From contig CAZNYC010000006.1 of assembly GCA_964577175.1 (NCBI GenBank), positions 1-58,982 on the forward strand: a DNA stretch of 58,982 nucleotides, in the 5' to 3' direction. Both the position numbers and the translations under genes were made by a program. The stretch comes from BS750m-G62 sp964577175. GTDB lineage: Bacteria; Planctomycetota; Phycisphaerae; FEN-1346. Under the pieces are notes generated by a model, which worked only from the letters and a program-made list of their open reading frames with translations, was not told the origin of the DNA and made no database searches. Below are positions 1-8,673 of this stretch, piece after piece. Each line of letters opens with the position of its first letter. Positions within the stretch are counted from its first letter, which is position 1.

Positions 1-2
1 AC

Positions 3-611
3 AGCGTCATGCCGTGGCCGAACCTGAGGAGCCTGAAGCCCAACATCAACTTCTTCGCGGGCCACGGCGTCAAGGGCCTGTACGAGGAGGCGTGTTACTT
101 CACGCCGGCGTCGGAACTGGCCGAACTCCGCACGTGGATCGTCGCCAAGACGATGTGGCGGCCGGAGACCGACACCGACTGGGCCGTCGACGAGTTCCTG
201 GCCGGCTACTACGGCCCGGCGGCGTGGCCTATCCGGCAGTACCTCGACCTCCTGCACAAACAGGTCGTGGAGCATCCGGATTGGCACGCCAACATCTGGG
301 CGAAGCCCGACTCGCCGTGGCTCCGGCCGGAACTCCTGGAGCGGTACGTCCGCCTCTTCGACGAGGCCGAGGCCGCCGTCCGCGGCGACCCGGTCCTCGC
401 CCGGCGCGTGGCAGTGGCCCGGCTGCCCGTCCGTTACACCCGCATCGTGAAGGCGGGGCCGGGCGAGGCGCGGGCGGCGGAGTGGCTCGCCACGTTCGAG
501 CGCGTCGCGCGGGAGGCGGGCCTGACGATGGTCCGCGAGCACGGCGGCTCGGGGCGGCTGGAGGTCTGGCTCGCCGCCCAGCGGAAACGGCTCAAGATCG
601 AGGGACAATAG
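3..611 (+). CDS. DUF4838-type protein, C-terminal fragment (5' end outside window)
   Basis: The frame is open from the window edge, so this is the C-terminal 200 or so residues of a longer protein. Its true start lies upstream; the ATG at 9 is probably internal. Residues such as GLYEEACYF, the TMWRPETDTD segment and the FLAGYYGPAAWPIRQYLDLL stretch resemble the C-terminal part of DUF4838 proteins. These are large secreted proteins of Planctomycetota and Bacteroidota found near glycoside-hydrolase genes and presumed to act on carbohydrates. No membrane segment is visible in the fragment. The downstream secreted proteins (DUF6786-like, DUF2961) fit a carbohydrate theme. The family assignment is from memory of the domain pattern and the enzymatic role is inferred. 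Confidence 0.6.
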   Translation, partial: SVMPWPNLRSLKPNINFFAGHGVKGLYEEACYFTPASELAELRTWIVAKTMWRPETDTDWAVDEFLAGYYGPAAWPIRQYLDLLHKQVVEHPDWHANIWAKPDSPWLRPELLERYVRLFDEAEAAVRGDPVLARRVAVARLPVRYTRIVKAGPGEARAAEWLATFERVAREAGLTMVREHGGSGRLEVWLAAQRKRLKIEGQ

Positions 612-700
612 GCAGCAACGTCACGACACCATGGGCGCGGCGGGTGCGGAGGACCGCCGCGCGGGACGCGATCGAACAGGGCCGCTGAGCATTCAGCGTT

Positions 701-795
701 GTCATTCTGAGGGCCGTATGGCCCGAAGAATCTCGCCGTGGTCGTGGCCGTCTTGTTGTGCCCACGGCGAGACCCTTCGCTCCGCTCAGGGTGAC
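701..795. repeat. Interspersed inverted repeat, GTCATTCTGAG family, full copy
   Basis: The element starts GTCATTCTGAG, contains GAAGAATCTCGCCGTGG, and returns as its approximate reverse complement ending CTCAGGGTGAC. Related copies lie at 44112-44209 and 53573-53684, and two separated copies at 37453-37495 and 38217-38259. It fills most of the gap between the DUF4838 fragment and the lipoprotein gene. It has no coding capacity of its own. Confidence 0.8.
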
Positions 796-836
796 AGTGT
801 TGCGTCCGATGCACGTGCACAAAAGGAGACCCGACC

Positions 837-2111
837 ATGCGATGGATCCCGCTCTGCCTGGCAGCCCTGGCCGTCCTGGCCGGCTGCGCACCCGAAGGAG
901 AACCGCCCGTGGAACCCGCCACGCCGGCCGAGGAGGAGGGCCCCGTCATCACGTTCGGCAGCGACGTCGACTTCCTCAAGAAACACGTCGAGACGATCGT
1001 CCTCTCGGACGCCTCGGGCGAGGCGCGCCTTGCCGTCGTCCCCGCCTACCAGGGCCGCGTCATGACGAGCACCGACGGCGGCGAGGACGGGGCGAGTTAC
1101 GGCTGGATCAACCGGACGCTCATCGAGTCCGGCGAGCCCCTGGAGCACATCAACCCCTACGGCGGCGAGGACCGGTTCTGGCTCGGGCCCGAGGGCGGCC
1201 AGTACGCCATCTTCTTCGAGAAGGACGAGCCGTTCGACCTGGAGCACTGGCAGACCCCGGCTCCCGTCGACACCCAAGGCTGGGAGGTGGCCGAGAAGAC
1301 CGACACGTCCGCCACGTTCGCCCACACCTTCAGCGTGACGAACTACTCGGGCGTCACGTTCCAGGTGAAGGCCGACCGCACCGTCCGGCTGCTGGGCGCC
1401 GACGCGGCCTGGCAGCACCTGGGCGTCGACCCCGCCGACGGCCTGAGCGTGGTCGCGTACGAGTCGGACAACACGATCACGAACGCGGGCGGGGAGCCGT
1501 GGAAGAAGGAGTCGGGCCTCCTCTCGATCTGGATCCTCGGCATGTACAACCCGTCGGACGCCACGACCATCGTGGCGCCCATCAAGCCGGGGCCCGAATC
1601 GGAACTCGGGCCGAAGGTGGTCGACGACTACTTCGGCAAGGTCCCGCCGGAGCGGCTCGTCGTGAAGGACGACGTGGTCTACTTCAGCGGCGACGGGCAG
1701 CACCGCTCGAAGATCGGCATCCAGCCGGAGCGGTGCACGGGCGTCATCGGCAGTTACGATGCCGCCGGCCAGGTGCTGACCGTGGTCCAGTTCACGTTCG
1801 AAGAGTCCGTCACGGACTACGTGAACTCGCTGTGGAAGATGCAGGACGAGCCGTACAACGGCGACGCCGCCAACAGTTACAACGACGGGCCGGCCAAGCC
1901 GGGGGCCGAGCCGATGGGCCCGTTCTACGAACTGGAATCCTCGTCGCCGGCGGCGGCGCTCGATCCGGGGGCGTCGAAGCGGCACGTGCACCGGACGATC
2001 CATCTTCGCGGGCCGGAGGGCAAACTCGACCCCATCGCCCGGAAGGTCCTGGGGGTGGGCCTCGCGGAGATCAAGAGTGCCCTCGAGATGGGGGCCGACG
2101 ATGGCTCCTGA
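837..2111 (+). CDS. Secreted lipoprotein, DUF6786-like
   Basis: A 424-residue protein whose N-terminus is a lipoprotein signal: a hydrophobic stretch followed by LAGC at residues 15-18. It should be exported and lipid-anchored. A low-complexity Pro/Glu linker follows. The conserved core includes ERFWLGPEGGQ-like residues (here DRFWLGPEGGQYAIFF) and FDLEHWQTP, which I associate with the DUF6786 family of Bacteroidota and Planctomycetota. The function of that family is unknown; the fold may resemble sugar-mutarotase-like beta-sandwiches. The ATG was chosen because AAAGGAG lies just upstream at 822-828. It lies between DUF4838 and DUF2961 proteins, suggesting a role in handling exogenous carbohydrate. 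The domain name is moderately sure, the biochemical role unknown. Confidence 0.6.
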   Translation: MRWIPLCLAALAVLAGCAPEGEPPVEPATPAEEEGPVITFGSDVDFLKKHVETIVLSDASGEARLAVVPAYQGRVMTSTDGGEDGASYGWINRTLIESGEPLEHINPYGGEDRFWLGPEGGQYAIFFEKDEPFDLEHWQTPAPVDTQGWEVAEKTDTSATFAHTFSVTNYSGVTFQVKADRTVRLLGADAAWQHLGVDPADGLSVVAYESDNTITNAGGEPWKKESGLLSIWILGMYNPSDATTIVAPIKPGPESELGPKVVDDYFGKVPPERLVVKDDVVYFSGDGQHRSKIGIQPERCTGVIGSYDAAGQVLTVVQFTFEESVTDYVNSLWKMQDEPYNGDAANSYNDGPAKPGAEPMGPFYELESSSPAAALDPGASKRHVHRTIHLRGPEGKLDPIARKVLGVGLAEIKSALEMGADDGS

Positions 2112-2158
2112 GGTATGGCATAGGCTTCGGCGCGCCCTGACACTACAACGCTAAGTCG

Positions 2159-2349
2159 GTGTTTTGCGCGGTGGGTCTCCGTACCCACCGCGCTCAAAAC
2201 GCCCTTTTCAGGGCTGCGCGGCGGGTGCGGAGACCCACCGCGCTTCGGGTGCCACGGTCTGCCAATCCGTGTTCTCCCGGCCGGACAAGACCGGCCGGGC
2301 CACACAAGGAACACGGTCTGACAAGCAAACCGTGGCACACGCGCGCCGT
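2159..2349. repeat. Intergenic palindromic repeats (GCGGGTCTCCGCACCCGC family plus CCGGCCGG module)
   Basis: The block holds two copies of a palindrome of the form GCGCGGTGGGTCTCCGTACC/ACCGCGC. A module with GTGCCACGG, CCAATCCGTG and a CCGGCCGGACAAGACCGGCC hairpin follows, ending GTGGCACACGCGC. The same modules recur in most intergenic gaps of this window. No promoter was recognised in it. Confidence 0.85.
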
Positions 2350-2371
2350 GAGAGAAACAGGAGATATCCCA

Positions 2372-4396
2372 ATGATTCGCCTCGCCCTGCTCCCCGTCCT
2401 CATCGCGTTCGTCGCCGCCCCGGCCGCCGGCGAGGACCTCTCCTACGCCGACCTTGCCCGGCGGCTGACGGACCTGGAGCGCCTGGCCACCCTCCCGGCC
2501 CAGGGCAACACCTGCGAGCAGTGGTCCAGTTACGACCGCCGGTCGCGGTACGAGGACGGCAAGTACCTCGACTGGGCCGCCAACGGCGACGGCGACGGCT
2601 GCATCCGCACCGAGGACGGCCGCATCGTCATGGCCGAGATGGAGGGCCCCGGGTGCATCTGGCGCATCTGGTCGGCCCTGGCCGAGCAGGGGCACGTCAA
2701 GGTGTACCTCGACGGCAAGGAGGCGCCGCCGGCCATCGACCTGCCGTTCGACGGCTACTTCAACCGCAAACACAAGCCGTTCCACCGCGAGTCGCTGGTC
2801 TACACGGCCGCCCGGGGGCGGAACAACTACGTGCCCATCCCCTACAACAAGTCATGTAAGATCGTTGCGGAGAAGGGCTGGGGCCGGTACTTCCAGTTCG
2901 TCTACGAGACGTTCCCCGAGGGCACGACCGTGCCGACGTTCTCGACGGACCTGCCCGCCGACGGCCTGAAGGCCCTGGAGACGGCCGCCGACTTCCTCGA
3001 GAACCGCCTCGGCACGGACCCCGCCGGCCCGCGCGAGGGCGAGAAGACGCTCACGAAGACCGTCACCGTTGGGGCGGGGGAGTCGGCCGTCGTCGCCGAC
3101 CTCGACGGTCCCCGCGCCATCACGGCCATCCGGGTGGACAACACGTTCGGCGCGGATGCCGACGGGCCGGTCGTGCCGGCGTTTCGCGAACTGGCCCTGG
3201 GCATCACCTGGGACGGCGCGGGCGCCCCCGCCGTCTGGACGCCGCTGGGCGACCTCTTCGGCACGGCCCCCGGCGTGAACCTCTACAAATCGCTCCCCCT
3301 CGGCATGACCGAGGACGCGTTCTACTGCCTGTGGTACATGCCGTTCGGCAAGTCGGCGAAGGTGGAACTGGCCAACGGCGGCAAGGCGGACCGGCGGGTG
3401 ACGCTGCGCATCACGCACGCGCCGCTTGCGCGGCCGGCGAGCGAACTCGCCCGGTTCCACGCCAAGTGGCACCGCGACGCCTTCCTGCCGGAGGACCCGG
3501 CGCGCCGGGCCATCGACTGGACGCTGCTCACGACCCGCGGCCGGGGGCGGTTCTGCGGCGTCATGCTCCACGTCTGGAATCCCCGCGGCGGATGGTGGGG
3601 CGAGGGCGACGAGAAGTTCTTCGTCGACGGCGAGCACTTCCCGTCCACCATCGGCACCGGCAGCGAGGATTACTTCGGCTACGCCTGGTGCACCGCGAAG
3701 GTTTTCCACCGCGCCTACCACAACCAGACCATCGCGAGCGGCAACAAGGGGCACGTCTCGGTCAACCGCTGGCACCTGGGCGATGCCATCCCGTTCCAGA
3801 CGTCGTTCGACGGATACATCGAGAAGTATTATCCGAACCGCAAGCCCACCCTCTACGCGGCCGTGGCGTACTGGTACCAGGCGCCCGGCGGCGAGGATCC
3901 GTACAAGCCGGTTCCGGTGGCGGCGCGGACCGGGTACTACGTGGAGCCGGAGGTTCCCCGCGTCAAGGGCGCCCTGGAGGGCGAACGCCTGAAGGTCCTC
4001 TCCAAGACCGCCGGCCACGCCCGCCCGCAGGACATGGCCCACTTCGGCGCCGGGTGGTCCGGCGAGTCGCAACTCTGGTGGACCGGCGCCCAGCCCGGCG
4101 ACCGCCTCGTCCTGGAACTCCCCGTCAAGGCGTCGGGCAAATACAGACTCGTCGCCAACTTCACGAAGGCCGTCGATTACGGCGTCCACCAGGTGAGCCT
4201 CGACGGCAGGAAACTCAGGCCACCCATCGATTGTTTCAACGACGGCGTCGTGCCGACCGGCAAGGTGGACCTCGGCACGCACGACCTGGAGAAGGGGCGC
4301 CACCAACTCGCGATCGAGGTCACGGGCACGAACCCGAAGGCCGTGAAGAAGTACATGTTCGGATTGGACTACGTGAAACTGGAGAAAGCGGAATAG
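2372..4396 (+). CDS. Secreted DUF2961 family protein
   Basis: A 674-residue protein with a Sec signal peptide (residues 1 to about 22, ending PAAAGE-like APAAGE). The N-terminal two thirds carries DUF2961 hallmarks: EQWSSYDRRSRY near residue 50, GPGCIWRIWSA near residue 95, IPYNKSCKI, and FVDGE...PSTIGTGSEDYFGYAWC near residue 420. Members of this family include difructose-anhydride and arabinofuranosidase-type enzymes, so a glycan-cleaving role is plausible. A C-terminal beta-rich segment (about residues 550-670) resembles a carbohydrate-binding sandwich. The ATG at 2372 follows ACAGGAGA, and longer in-frame starts would read through repeat DNA, so this start is preferred. The substrate cannot be told. 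Confidence 0.85.
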   Translation: MIRLALLPVLIAFVAAPAAGEDLSYADLARRLTDLERLATLPAQGNTCEQWSSYDRRSRYEDGKYLDWAANGDGDGCIRTEDGRIVMAEMEGPGCIWRIWSALAEQGHVKVYLDGKEAPPAIDLPFDGYFNRKHKPFHRESLVYTAARGRNNYVPIPYNKSCKIVAEKGWGRYFQFVYETFPEGTTVPTFSTDLPADGLKALETAADFLENRLGTDPAGPREGEKTLTKTVTVGAGESAVVADLDGPRAITAIRVDNTFGADADGPVVPAFRELALGITWDGAGAPAVWTPLGDLFGTAPGVNLYKSLPLGMTEDAFYCLWYMPFGKSAKVELANGGKADRRVTLRITHAPLARPASELARFHAKWHRDAFLPEDPARRAIDWTLLTTRGRGRFCGVMLHVWNPRGGWWGEGDEKFFVDGEHFPSTIGTGSEDYFGYAWCTAKVFHRAYHNQTIASGNKGHVSVNRWHLGDAIPFQTSFDGYIEKYYPNRKPTLYAAVAYWYQAPGGEDPYKPVPVAARTGYYVEPEVPRVKGALEGERLKVLSKTAGHARPQDMAHFGAGWSGESQLWWTGAQPGDRLVLELPVKASGKYRLVANFTKAVDYGVHQVSLDGRKLRPPIDCFNDGVVPTGKVDLGTHDLEKGRHQLAIEVTGTNPKAVKKYMFGLDYVKLEKAE

Positions 4397-4660
4397 GGTC
4401 CAAGGTCGCGAGTGCGAGGTCCAAAGTCAAAGGCCGACGGCGCGAGGCCAAACCTGTGTGGCCCGGCCGGTCTTGCCGGGCCGGGGGCTGCGCCTCTGTG
4501 TAGCCCGGCCGGGAGATTGCCCATGGGGCGTCCGGTGGGGCTGGCGCGGTGGGCAGTCTTGCCCACCGCGATTGAAACGGTTCTTCCGGGGCGGCGCGGC
4601 GGGTACGGAGACCCGCCGCGCCCGAGGTGGCGTTGTAGCGCCAAGTCCTATCCGCGGACG
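4397..4660. repeat. Intergenic palindromic repeats between DUF2961 gene and permease
   Basis: The stretch contains CCGGCCGGTCTTGCCGGGCC, a GCGCGGTGGGCAGTCTTGCC/CACCGCG hairpin and a GCGGCGCGGCGGGTACGGAG/ACCCGCCGCGC palindrome, members of the families scattered through the window. No gene was found in it. The downstream end carries the promoter annotated separately. Confidence 0.8.
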
Positions 4661-4689
4661 TTGACACCCATCGGCTGCGCTGCTATCCT
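4661..4689 (+). promoter_or_regulatory. Sigma-70-type promoter for the permease gene
   Basis: TTGACA at 4661-4666 and TATCCT at 4684-4689 are separated by exactly 17 bases. Transcription would begin near 4696, giving a short leader of roughly 28 bases before the permease ATG. It is predicted from sequence only. Confidence 0.55.
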
Positions 4690-4723
4690 ACGGCGATTCC
4701 GATAGCCGCGGGGCAGGGCACCC

Positions 4724-5761
4724 ATGACGCAGCCGCAACTCGGCGGCATGAGCCGTCGCGATCGTGTCAAGATCGCCGTCCTGGTGGTGGCGGTGTTGGC
4801 GATTCCGGCCTGGATCGTCCTGCCCTGGGTGCATGCGCGGCTGGAGGATTTCTTTTCCGGCCCCCGGGCCCAACTGTTCGGCCAGGTGCTGGTGGCGATC
4901 CTGCTGGAGGCGTTTCCGTTCGTCCTGATCGGGGCGACGATCTCCGGCCTGGTGGAGGTCCTCCTGCCGCCCGAGCGGCTGGCCCGGGCCGTCCCGAAGC
5001 GGCTGGGGTGGCGGCTGCTGGTGGCGGCCTTCGCCGGCGTCGTCCTGCCGGTGTGCGAGTGCGGCATCGTGCCGGTCGCCCGGCGCCTCATCCGCAAGGG
5101 CCTGCCCATCGAGATGGCCGTCGTCTTCATGCTCGCCGGCCCCATCGTGAACCCGACGGTCGTGGCGTCGACGGCGGTGGCGTTTACGGGGCAGGGGCTG
5201 GCGCTGGAGATGACCGTCGCGCGGGTCGTCTGCGGTGTGACGGTGGCGATGCTCGTCGGGCTGGGCGTCTTCATGTGGTTCCGCGACCTGGACCTCAAAC
5301 CGCCGCAGCGGGGCGACACGCACGGCCACGGGGCCGCGGCGGGCGGGTCGGTCGTGACGAATGTCCTCATGCACGTCGTGCACGATTTCCTGCTGCTGGG
5401 CGGGTTCCTCCTCCTGGGCAGCCTTCTGGCGGCCGGGCTCCAGGCGTTCGTCCCGCGGAACTGGCTCGTCGAGATCGGCAAGACGCCCGTGGCCTCGACG
5501 GCGGGCATGATGCTGATGGCGTTCCTGCTGAACGTGTGCTCGGAGGCCGATGCGTTCCTGGCCGCCGCGTTTGCCCAGTTCTCGTTCGCCGGGCGCCTCG
5601 GGTTCCTCGTCTTCGGGCCGATGCTCGACGTGAAACTCGTGGCGATGTACCTGGGGGCGTTTCCGAAACGGATGCTGCTGGCCGTCCTCCTGTTCGTCCC
5701 GCCGTTGGTGCTCGCCATCTCGGAACTGGCGGGATTGCTCTTTGCAACGCTCGGAGGATAG
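4724..5761 (+). CDS. UPF0718/YraQ (DUF318, ArsP-like) membrane permease
   Basis: A 345-residue integral membrane protein with about eight predicted hydrophobic helices in two halves. Diagnostic features are LPVCECGIVPVARRL near residue 105 (the CEC motif of the permease_2/YraQ family), the MLAGPIVNPTV segment near 135, and NVCSEADAF in the second half. A His-rich loop (HGHG) separates the halves. The family includes ArsP-type organoarsenical exporters and proteins proposed to move metal or metalloid species. The substrate is unknown here. The next gene is a TIGR03943/YcgQ-type protein, the usual partner of YraQ/YcgR permeases, supporting a two-component transport unit. A good promoter precedes it. 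Confidence 0.85.
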   Translation: MTQPQLGGMSRRDRVKIAVLVVAVLAIPAWIVLPWVHARLEDFFSGPRAQLFGQVLVAILLEAFPFVLIGATISGLVEVLLPPERLARAVPKRLGWRLLVAAFAGVVLPVCECGIVPVARRLIRKGLPIEMAVVFMLAGPIVNPTVVASTAVAFTGQGLALEMTVARVVCGVTVAMLVGLGVFMWFRDLDLKPPQRGDTHGHGAAAGGSVVTNVLMHVVHDFLLLGGFLLLGSLLAAGLQAFVPRNWLVEIGKTPVASTAGMMLMAFLLNVCSEADAFLAAAFAQFSFAGRLGFLVFGPMLDVKLVAMYLGAFPKRMLLAVLLFVPPLVLAISELAGLLFATLGG

Positions 5762-5789
5762 AATTAAAGCGCCTGGCGCGTTGCGAAGG

Positions 5790-6020
5790 TTCATTCCCGG
5801 CTGCCCGGCGCGGCGCGGTTCGTGTTCGCCGGCCCGCCTGCGGGCCGCGCGCCGGCAGGCTCGGTGCCACTGGCGGCTTGCCCGCCAGTGCGTTCCGAGG
5901 GCCGGTGAACACTGGCTGACAAGCAGCCAGTGGCACACGCGCGGCGGGTCTCCGCACCCGCCGCGCAGCAATGGCGACAGTATTCGTGGGGCGGTGGGTG
6001 CGGAGACCCACCGCGCCTGA
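5790..6020. repeat. Intergenic palindromic repeats between permease and YcgQ-like gene
   Basis: The gap holds GTGCCACTGGCGGCTTGCC, its inverted partner around AAGCAGCCAGTGGCACAC, and two GCGCGGCGGGTCTCCGCACC-type palindromes ending ACCCACCGCGCC. The inverted arms could form a large hairpin between two genes that otherwise look like a transcription unit. Confidence 0.8.
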
Positions 6021-6032
6021 CGCGAGGTATGC

Positions 6033-6863
6033 ATGACCGAACCCCAACCGGATGCACACCACGTGGCGGTCCTGTCGTGGTGGGAACTCTGGCCCATGCT
6101 CGCTTGGGGTGCGTACACGGTGTACCTGTACGCGACGGGGCGGATCTTCTTTCTCATGCATCCCCTCTTCGGGCACATCGCCCTGGGGGGGGCGTGCCTC
6201 CTGCTGGCCGCCTTCGCGTACGCCTGGGGGGTGCGATTCCGCCGGCTGCGGGCGGTGCGCCGGCGGCAGGAGGAGGCCCGCCGGACCGGCCGGCTGGACG
6301 CCCTCCGGCCGCTGTGCGTGTGCGGGGCAAGCGAGCATGGCTGGGGCCGGTACGTCCGGAGCCTGGCCTTCATCGTGCCGCTCGTCGTCGGCTTCTCGCT
6401 GCCCGCGCGCGGCATGAACTCGCTGGCGGCCGTCCAGTGGGGAGCGGGGGACTTCGCGATGATGGCCGAACTCGCCGCCCGGCGCGAAACCGAACGGGCC
6501 GAGCAGCGCGGCGAGTACGCATGGACCGACCTGGTGGGCGTGGCCCAGCGCCTCTCGGCCGGGCAGGCCCAGAGGGTCGGCGCCATGGGTTTCGTCGCCC
6601 GCAAGAAGGGCCAGGGCCGCCGCGAGTTCTTTCTGGTCCGGTTCGTTATGACCTGCTGCGCGGCCGATGCCCAGCCGGTGGCCGTGCCCGCCCGGCTCGA
6701 CGACGAGGCCCTCCGGGCCCATAAACTGAACCCCGCCGCCGTCCGCGCGATGCTGGAAGACGACCAGTGGGTGGAGGCCTTCGGCCGGATCGACCCGCAG
6801 GCGAAGGTCTGGCGCATCGAAGACGTCCGGCCGATCCGGGAACCGGCGGATCCGTATATGTGA
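6033..6863 (+). CDS. TIGR03943/YcgQ-like putative permease subunit
   Basis: A 276-residue protein with two N-terminal membrane helices (about residues 18-36 and 48-70), a basic loop, a third hydrophobic segment near 115-130, and a long soluble C-terminal domain. This layout and the pairing with a YraQ-type permease match the TIGR03943 (DUF1980, YcgQ) family. The C-terminal domain includes FVARKKGQGRREFFLVRFVM and MTCCAADAQPV, typical of the beta-rich part of this family. It probably acts with the preceding permease at the cytoplasmic membrane; the transported species is not known. The ATG at 6033 follows GCGAGGT, a weak ribosome site. Family assignment is fairly sure, function is not. Confidence 0.75.
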   Translation: MTEPQPDAHHVAVLSWWELWPMLAWGAYTVYLYATGRIFFLMHPLFGHIALGGACLLLAAFAYAWGVRFRRLRAVRRRQEEARRTGRLDALRPLCVCGASEHGWGRYVRSLAFIVPLVVGFSLPARGMNSLAAVQWGAGDFAMMAELAARRETERAEQRGEYAWTDLVGVAQRLSAGQAQRVGAMGFVARKKGQGRREFFLVRFVMTCCAADAQPVAVPARLDDEALRAHKLNPAAVRAMLEDDQWVEAFGRIDPQAKVWRIEDVRPIREPADPYM

Positions 6864-7206
6864 CGCGGACGCACCGGGTCGGAGCAGGGGACGGATTGTC
6901 GGCAGCCGCACCGGATGTCATTTCGACCGAGCCGTCGCGAAGCGACGGCGAGTGGGGCAACCTCGGTGTGGGGCCCAACGACGAGATTCCTCGGCTCGCG
7001 GCGCTCGGCCGGAACGACATCGTGGGCCGCTTGCGGGCTGCACGCCGTGCGGGGCGGGCCGGGAGCACCGCCCCGCGGGAGTCCGTGCCGCGCTTGGCCG
7101 AAAAAGAAGATTCAACTTGGACCCCCGGAGTGTTCGATGTAAAAGGGGAGTCCCGCAGCGCGAGTAGGGTGCCGCTTTTCGCGAGACGTGTGTCTGGGAT
7201 GCTGCC
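6864..7206. repeat. Non-coding gap with GTCATTTCGACC-type inverted repeat
   Basis: The element at 6917-7018 begins GTCATTTCGACCGAG and ends CTCGGCCGGAACGAC, imperfect reverse complements. It includes GACGAGATTCCTCGGC, a sequence similar in style to the GTCATTCTGAG family but distinct. The remaining part of the gap (7019-7206) shows no gene or clear promoter. Confidence 0.6.
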
Positions 7207-7881
7207 ATGGACCGTAGACGATTCCTTCGGAAGGTGCTGTCCGGCGCGGCGGTCGGGGCGTCGGGCCTGGTGGTCATCGGGTGCGAGAAGAAGGGGCTGG
7301 TGCGCGAGCCCGTGTCGCCGTACTTCGGCCCCCGCCGGGGCGGTCCGACGGCCTACGCGAAGGTGTCCGACCGGCCGCCGCCGAGAGGGGCTGCCGTCCG
7401 CCGGGCAGCGAGCACGCCCGGCGGCGCCTGGACGCCCCCCGGCCCCGAGCGGCGGTGGGAGTACATCGTCCTCCATCACAGCGCCACCGACCACGGGTCC
7501 GCCCCCGTCTTCGACCGCCTGCACCGCGCCCACGGATGGGACGAACTCGGGTACCACTTCGTCATCGGCAACGGGACGGAGTCCGCCGACGGGCAGATCG
7601 AGGTCGGCAGCCGGTGGCCCAAGCAGAAACACGGGGCCCACTGCAAGGTGGTCGGCCATCCGGAATACAACGACGTGGGTGTCGGCATCTGCCTGGTCGG
7701 CAACTTCGACCACTACGCGCCGTCCCGCGCCCAGGTGGCTTCGTGCATTCGCGTCACCCAGTTCGTGAAAGACCGTTACGGCATCCCGGAGAGCCACATC
7801 TACGGCCACGGGCAGTTGAAGCCCACCCAGTGCCCGGGCGCCCTGTTCCCGTACGACGCGGTTTTCCGAGGCCTGGCCTGA
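7207..7881 (+). CDS. Exported N-acetylmuramoyl-L-alanine amidase (amidase_2/PGRP fold)
   Basis: A 224-residue protein. The N-terminus MDRRRFLRK followed by a hydrophobic run and VVIGC combines a twin-arginine-like motif with a lipobox, so it is probably a Tat-exported lipoprotein. From about residue 80 it has the amidase_2/PGRP domain: IVLHHSAT supplies the first zinc His, GYHFVIGNG and VGICLVGNF are core strands, and GHGQLKPTQCPG carries the distal metal ligands (His and Cys). It is expected to cleave the MurNAc-L-Ala bond of peptidoglycan in recycling or remodelling, consistent with a walled cell having murA. A strong terminator follows directly. The start is the ATG giving the complete signal. 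Confidence 0.88.
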   Translation: MDRRRFLRKVLSGAAVGASGLVVIGCEKKGLVREPVSPYFGPRRGGPTAYAKVSDRPPPRGAAVRRAASTPGGAWTPPGPERRWEYIVLHHSATDHGSAPVFDRLHRAHGWDELGYHFVIGNGTESADGQIEVGSRWPKQKHGAHCKVVGHPEYNDVGVGICLVGNFDHYAPSRAQVASCIRVTQFVKDRYGIPESHIYGHGQLKPTQCPGALFPYDAVFRGLA

Positions 7882-7909
7882 CTGGGATACGGGGGTCCGA
7901 CCAGATACA

Positions 7910-7941
7910 GGCGGCCCGGTTCGCCGGGCCGCCGCCTTTTT
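7910..7941 (+). terminator. Rho-independent terminator after the amidase
   Basis: GGCGGCCCGG, loop TTC, then GCCGGGCCGCC and a run of T: a perfect G+C-rich hairpin followed by CTTTTT. It separates the amidase from the next lipoprotein gene. Confidence 0.8.
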
Positions 7942-7963
7942 GCGCGGGGGGCAAGAGGGAACC

Positions 7964-8611
7964 ATGCGCAGCATTCTCCTGATGGCAGCGGTCGTCCTTG
8001 CCGCCGGGTGTGCGGCGTGCCCCGATGCGGGTTCCGGCGAGGCCTCGACCGAGCCCCGCGTCCTGCTGGACGCCGCGAGCCCGGCCGGCTGGCGCGTGCC
8101 GGACGAGGGCGCCTTCCGGAACCACGGCGAGGTGCGGTTCGCGGGCGGCGTCGTCCGCTTGGCGCCGGGCAGGCCGCTCACCGGCCTGGCGTGGGCGGAG
8201 GAATTCCCGGATTCAGGCTACGAGGTCGAGGCTCAGGTCCGACGCACCGCGGGCAGCGATTTCTTTTGCGGGATGACGTTCCCGGTCGGCCCGGCGCACT
8301 GCACCTGGATTGTGGGCGGATGGGGAGGGGCGGTCGTCGGCCTGTCGAACGTGGACGGCCGAAGCGCCGCCGAGAACGGCACGACGCGCCGCATGACCTT
8401 CGAGACCGGCCGGTGGTACGGGCTGCGGCTGCGGGTGACCGACGAGGCGATCGCCTGCTTCATCGACGGCGAGCAGGTCATCGCCCAGCCCCGCGCCGGC
8501 CACACGTTCGGCATCTGGCCGCAGCAGGAACCCTGCCGGCCGTTCGGCATCGCCGCCTACCTGACGGGGTCGGCCGTCCGGTCCGTGACGCTCCGGCACG
8601 TGGGGGAGTGA
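7964..8611 (+). CDS. Lipoprotein with DUF1080-like concanavalin fold
   Basis: A 215-residue protein with a lipoprotein signal (hydrophobic segment then LAAGC, Cys near residue 16). The mature part runs from VLLDAASPAGWRV through strands such as YEVEAQVRRT, DFFCGMTFPV, GRWYGLRLRVTDEAIACFIDGE and VRSVTLRHV. This is the layout of DUF1080 (3-keto-disaccharide hydrolase, LamG-like jelly roll) proteins, abundant in Planctomycetota. The fold assignment is based on strand pattern, not on catalytic residues. GAGGGA sits just upstream of the ATG. An inverted repeat (GTCGGGCCG...CGGCCCGA, 8613-8643) follows and may act as a bidirectional terminator between it and the convergent HU gene. Confidence 0.6.
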   Translation: MRSILLMAAVVLAAGCAACPDAGSGEASTEPRVLLDAASPAGWRVPDEGAFRNHGEVRFAGGVVRLAPGRPLTGLAWAEEFPDSGYEVEAQVRRTAGSDFFCGMTFPVGPAHCTWIVGGWGGAVVGLSNVDGRSAAENGTTRRMTFETGRWYGLRLRVTDEAIACFIDGEQVIAQPRAGHTFGIWPQQEPCRPFGIAAYLTGSAVRSVTLRHVGE

Positions 8612-8673
8612 GCGTCGGGCCGACCCGTTGGGGGCCGGCCCGAGGTGTGTGTCGCGTTGCGGCAGCGGCCGCT

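Noticed and set aside
4688..6874. A 728-codon minus-strand frame opposite the permease and YcgQ-like genes
   Set aside because: No motif or ribosome site, while the plus-strand proteins have membrane topology and family signatures.
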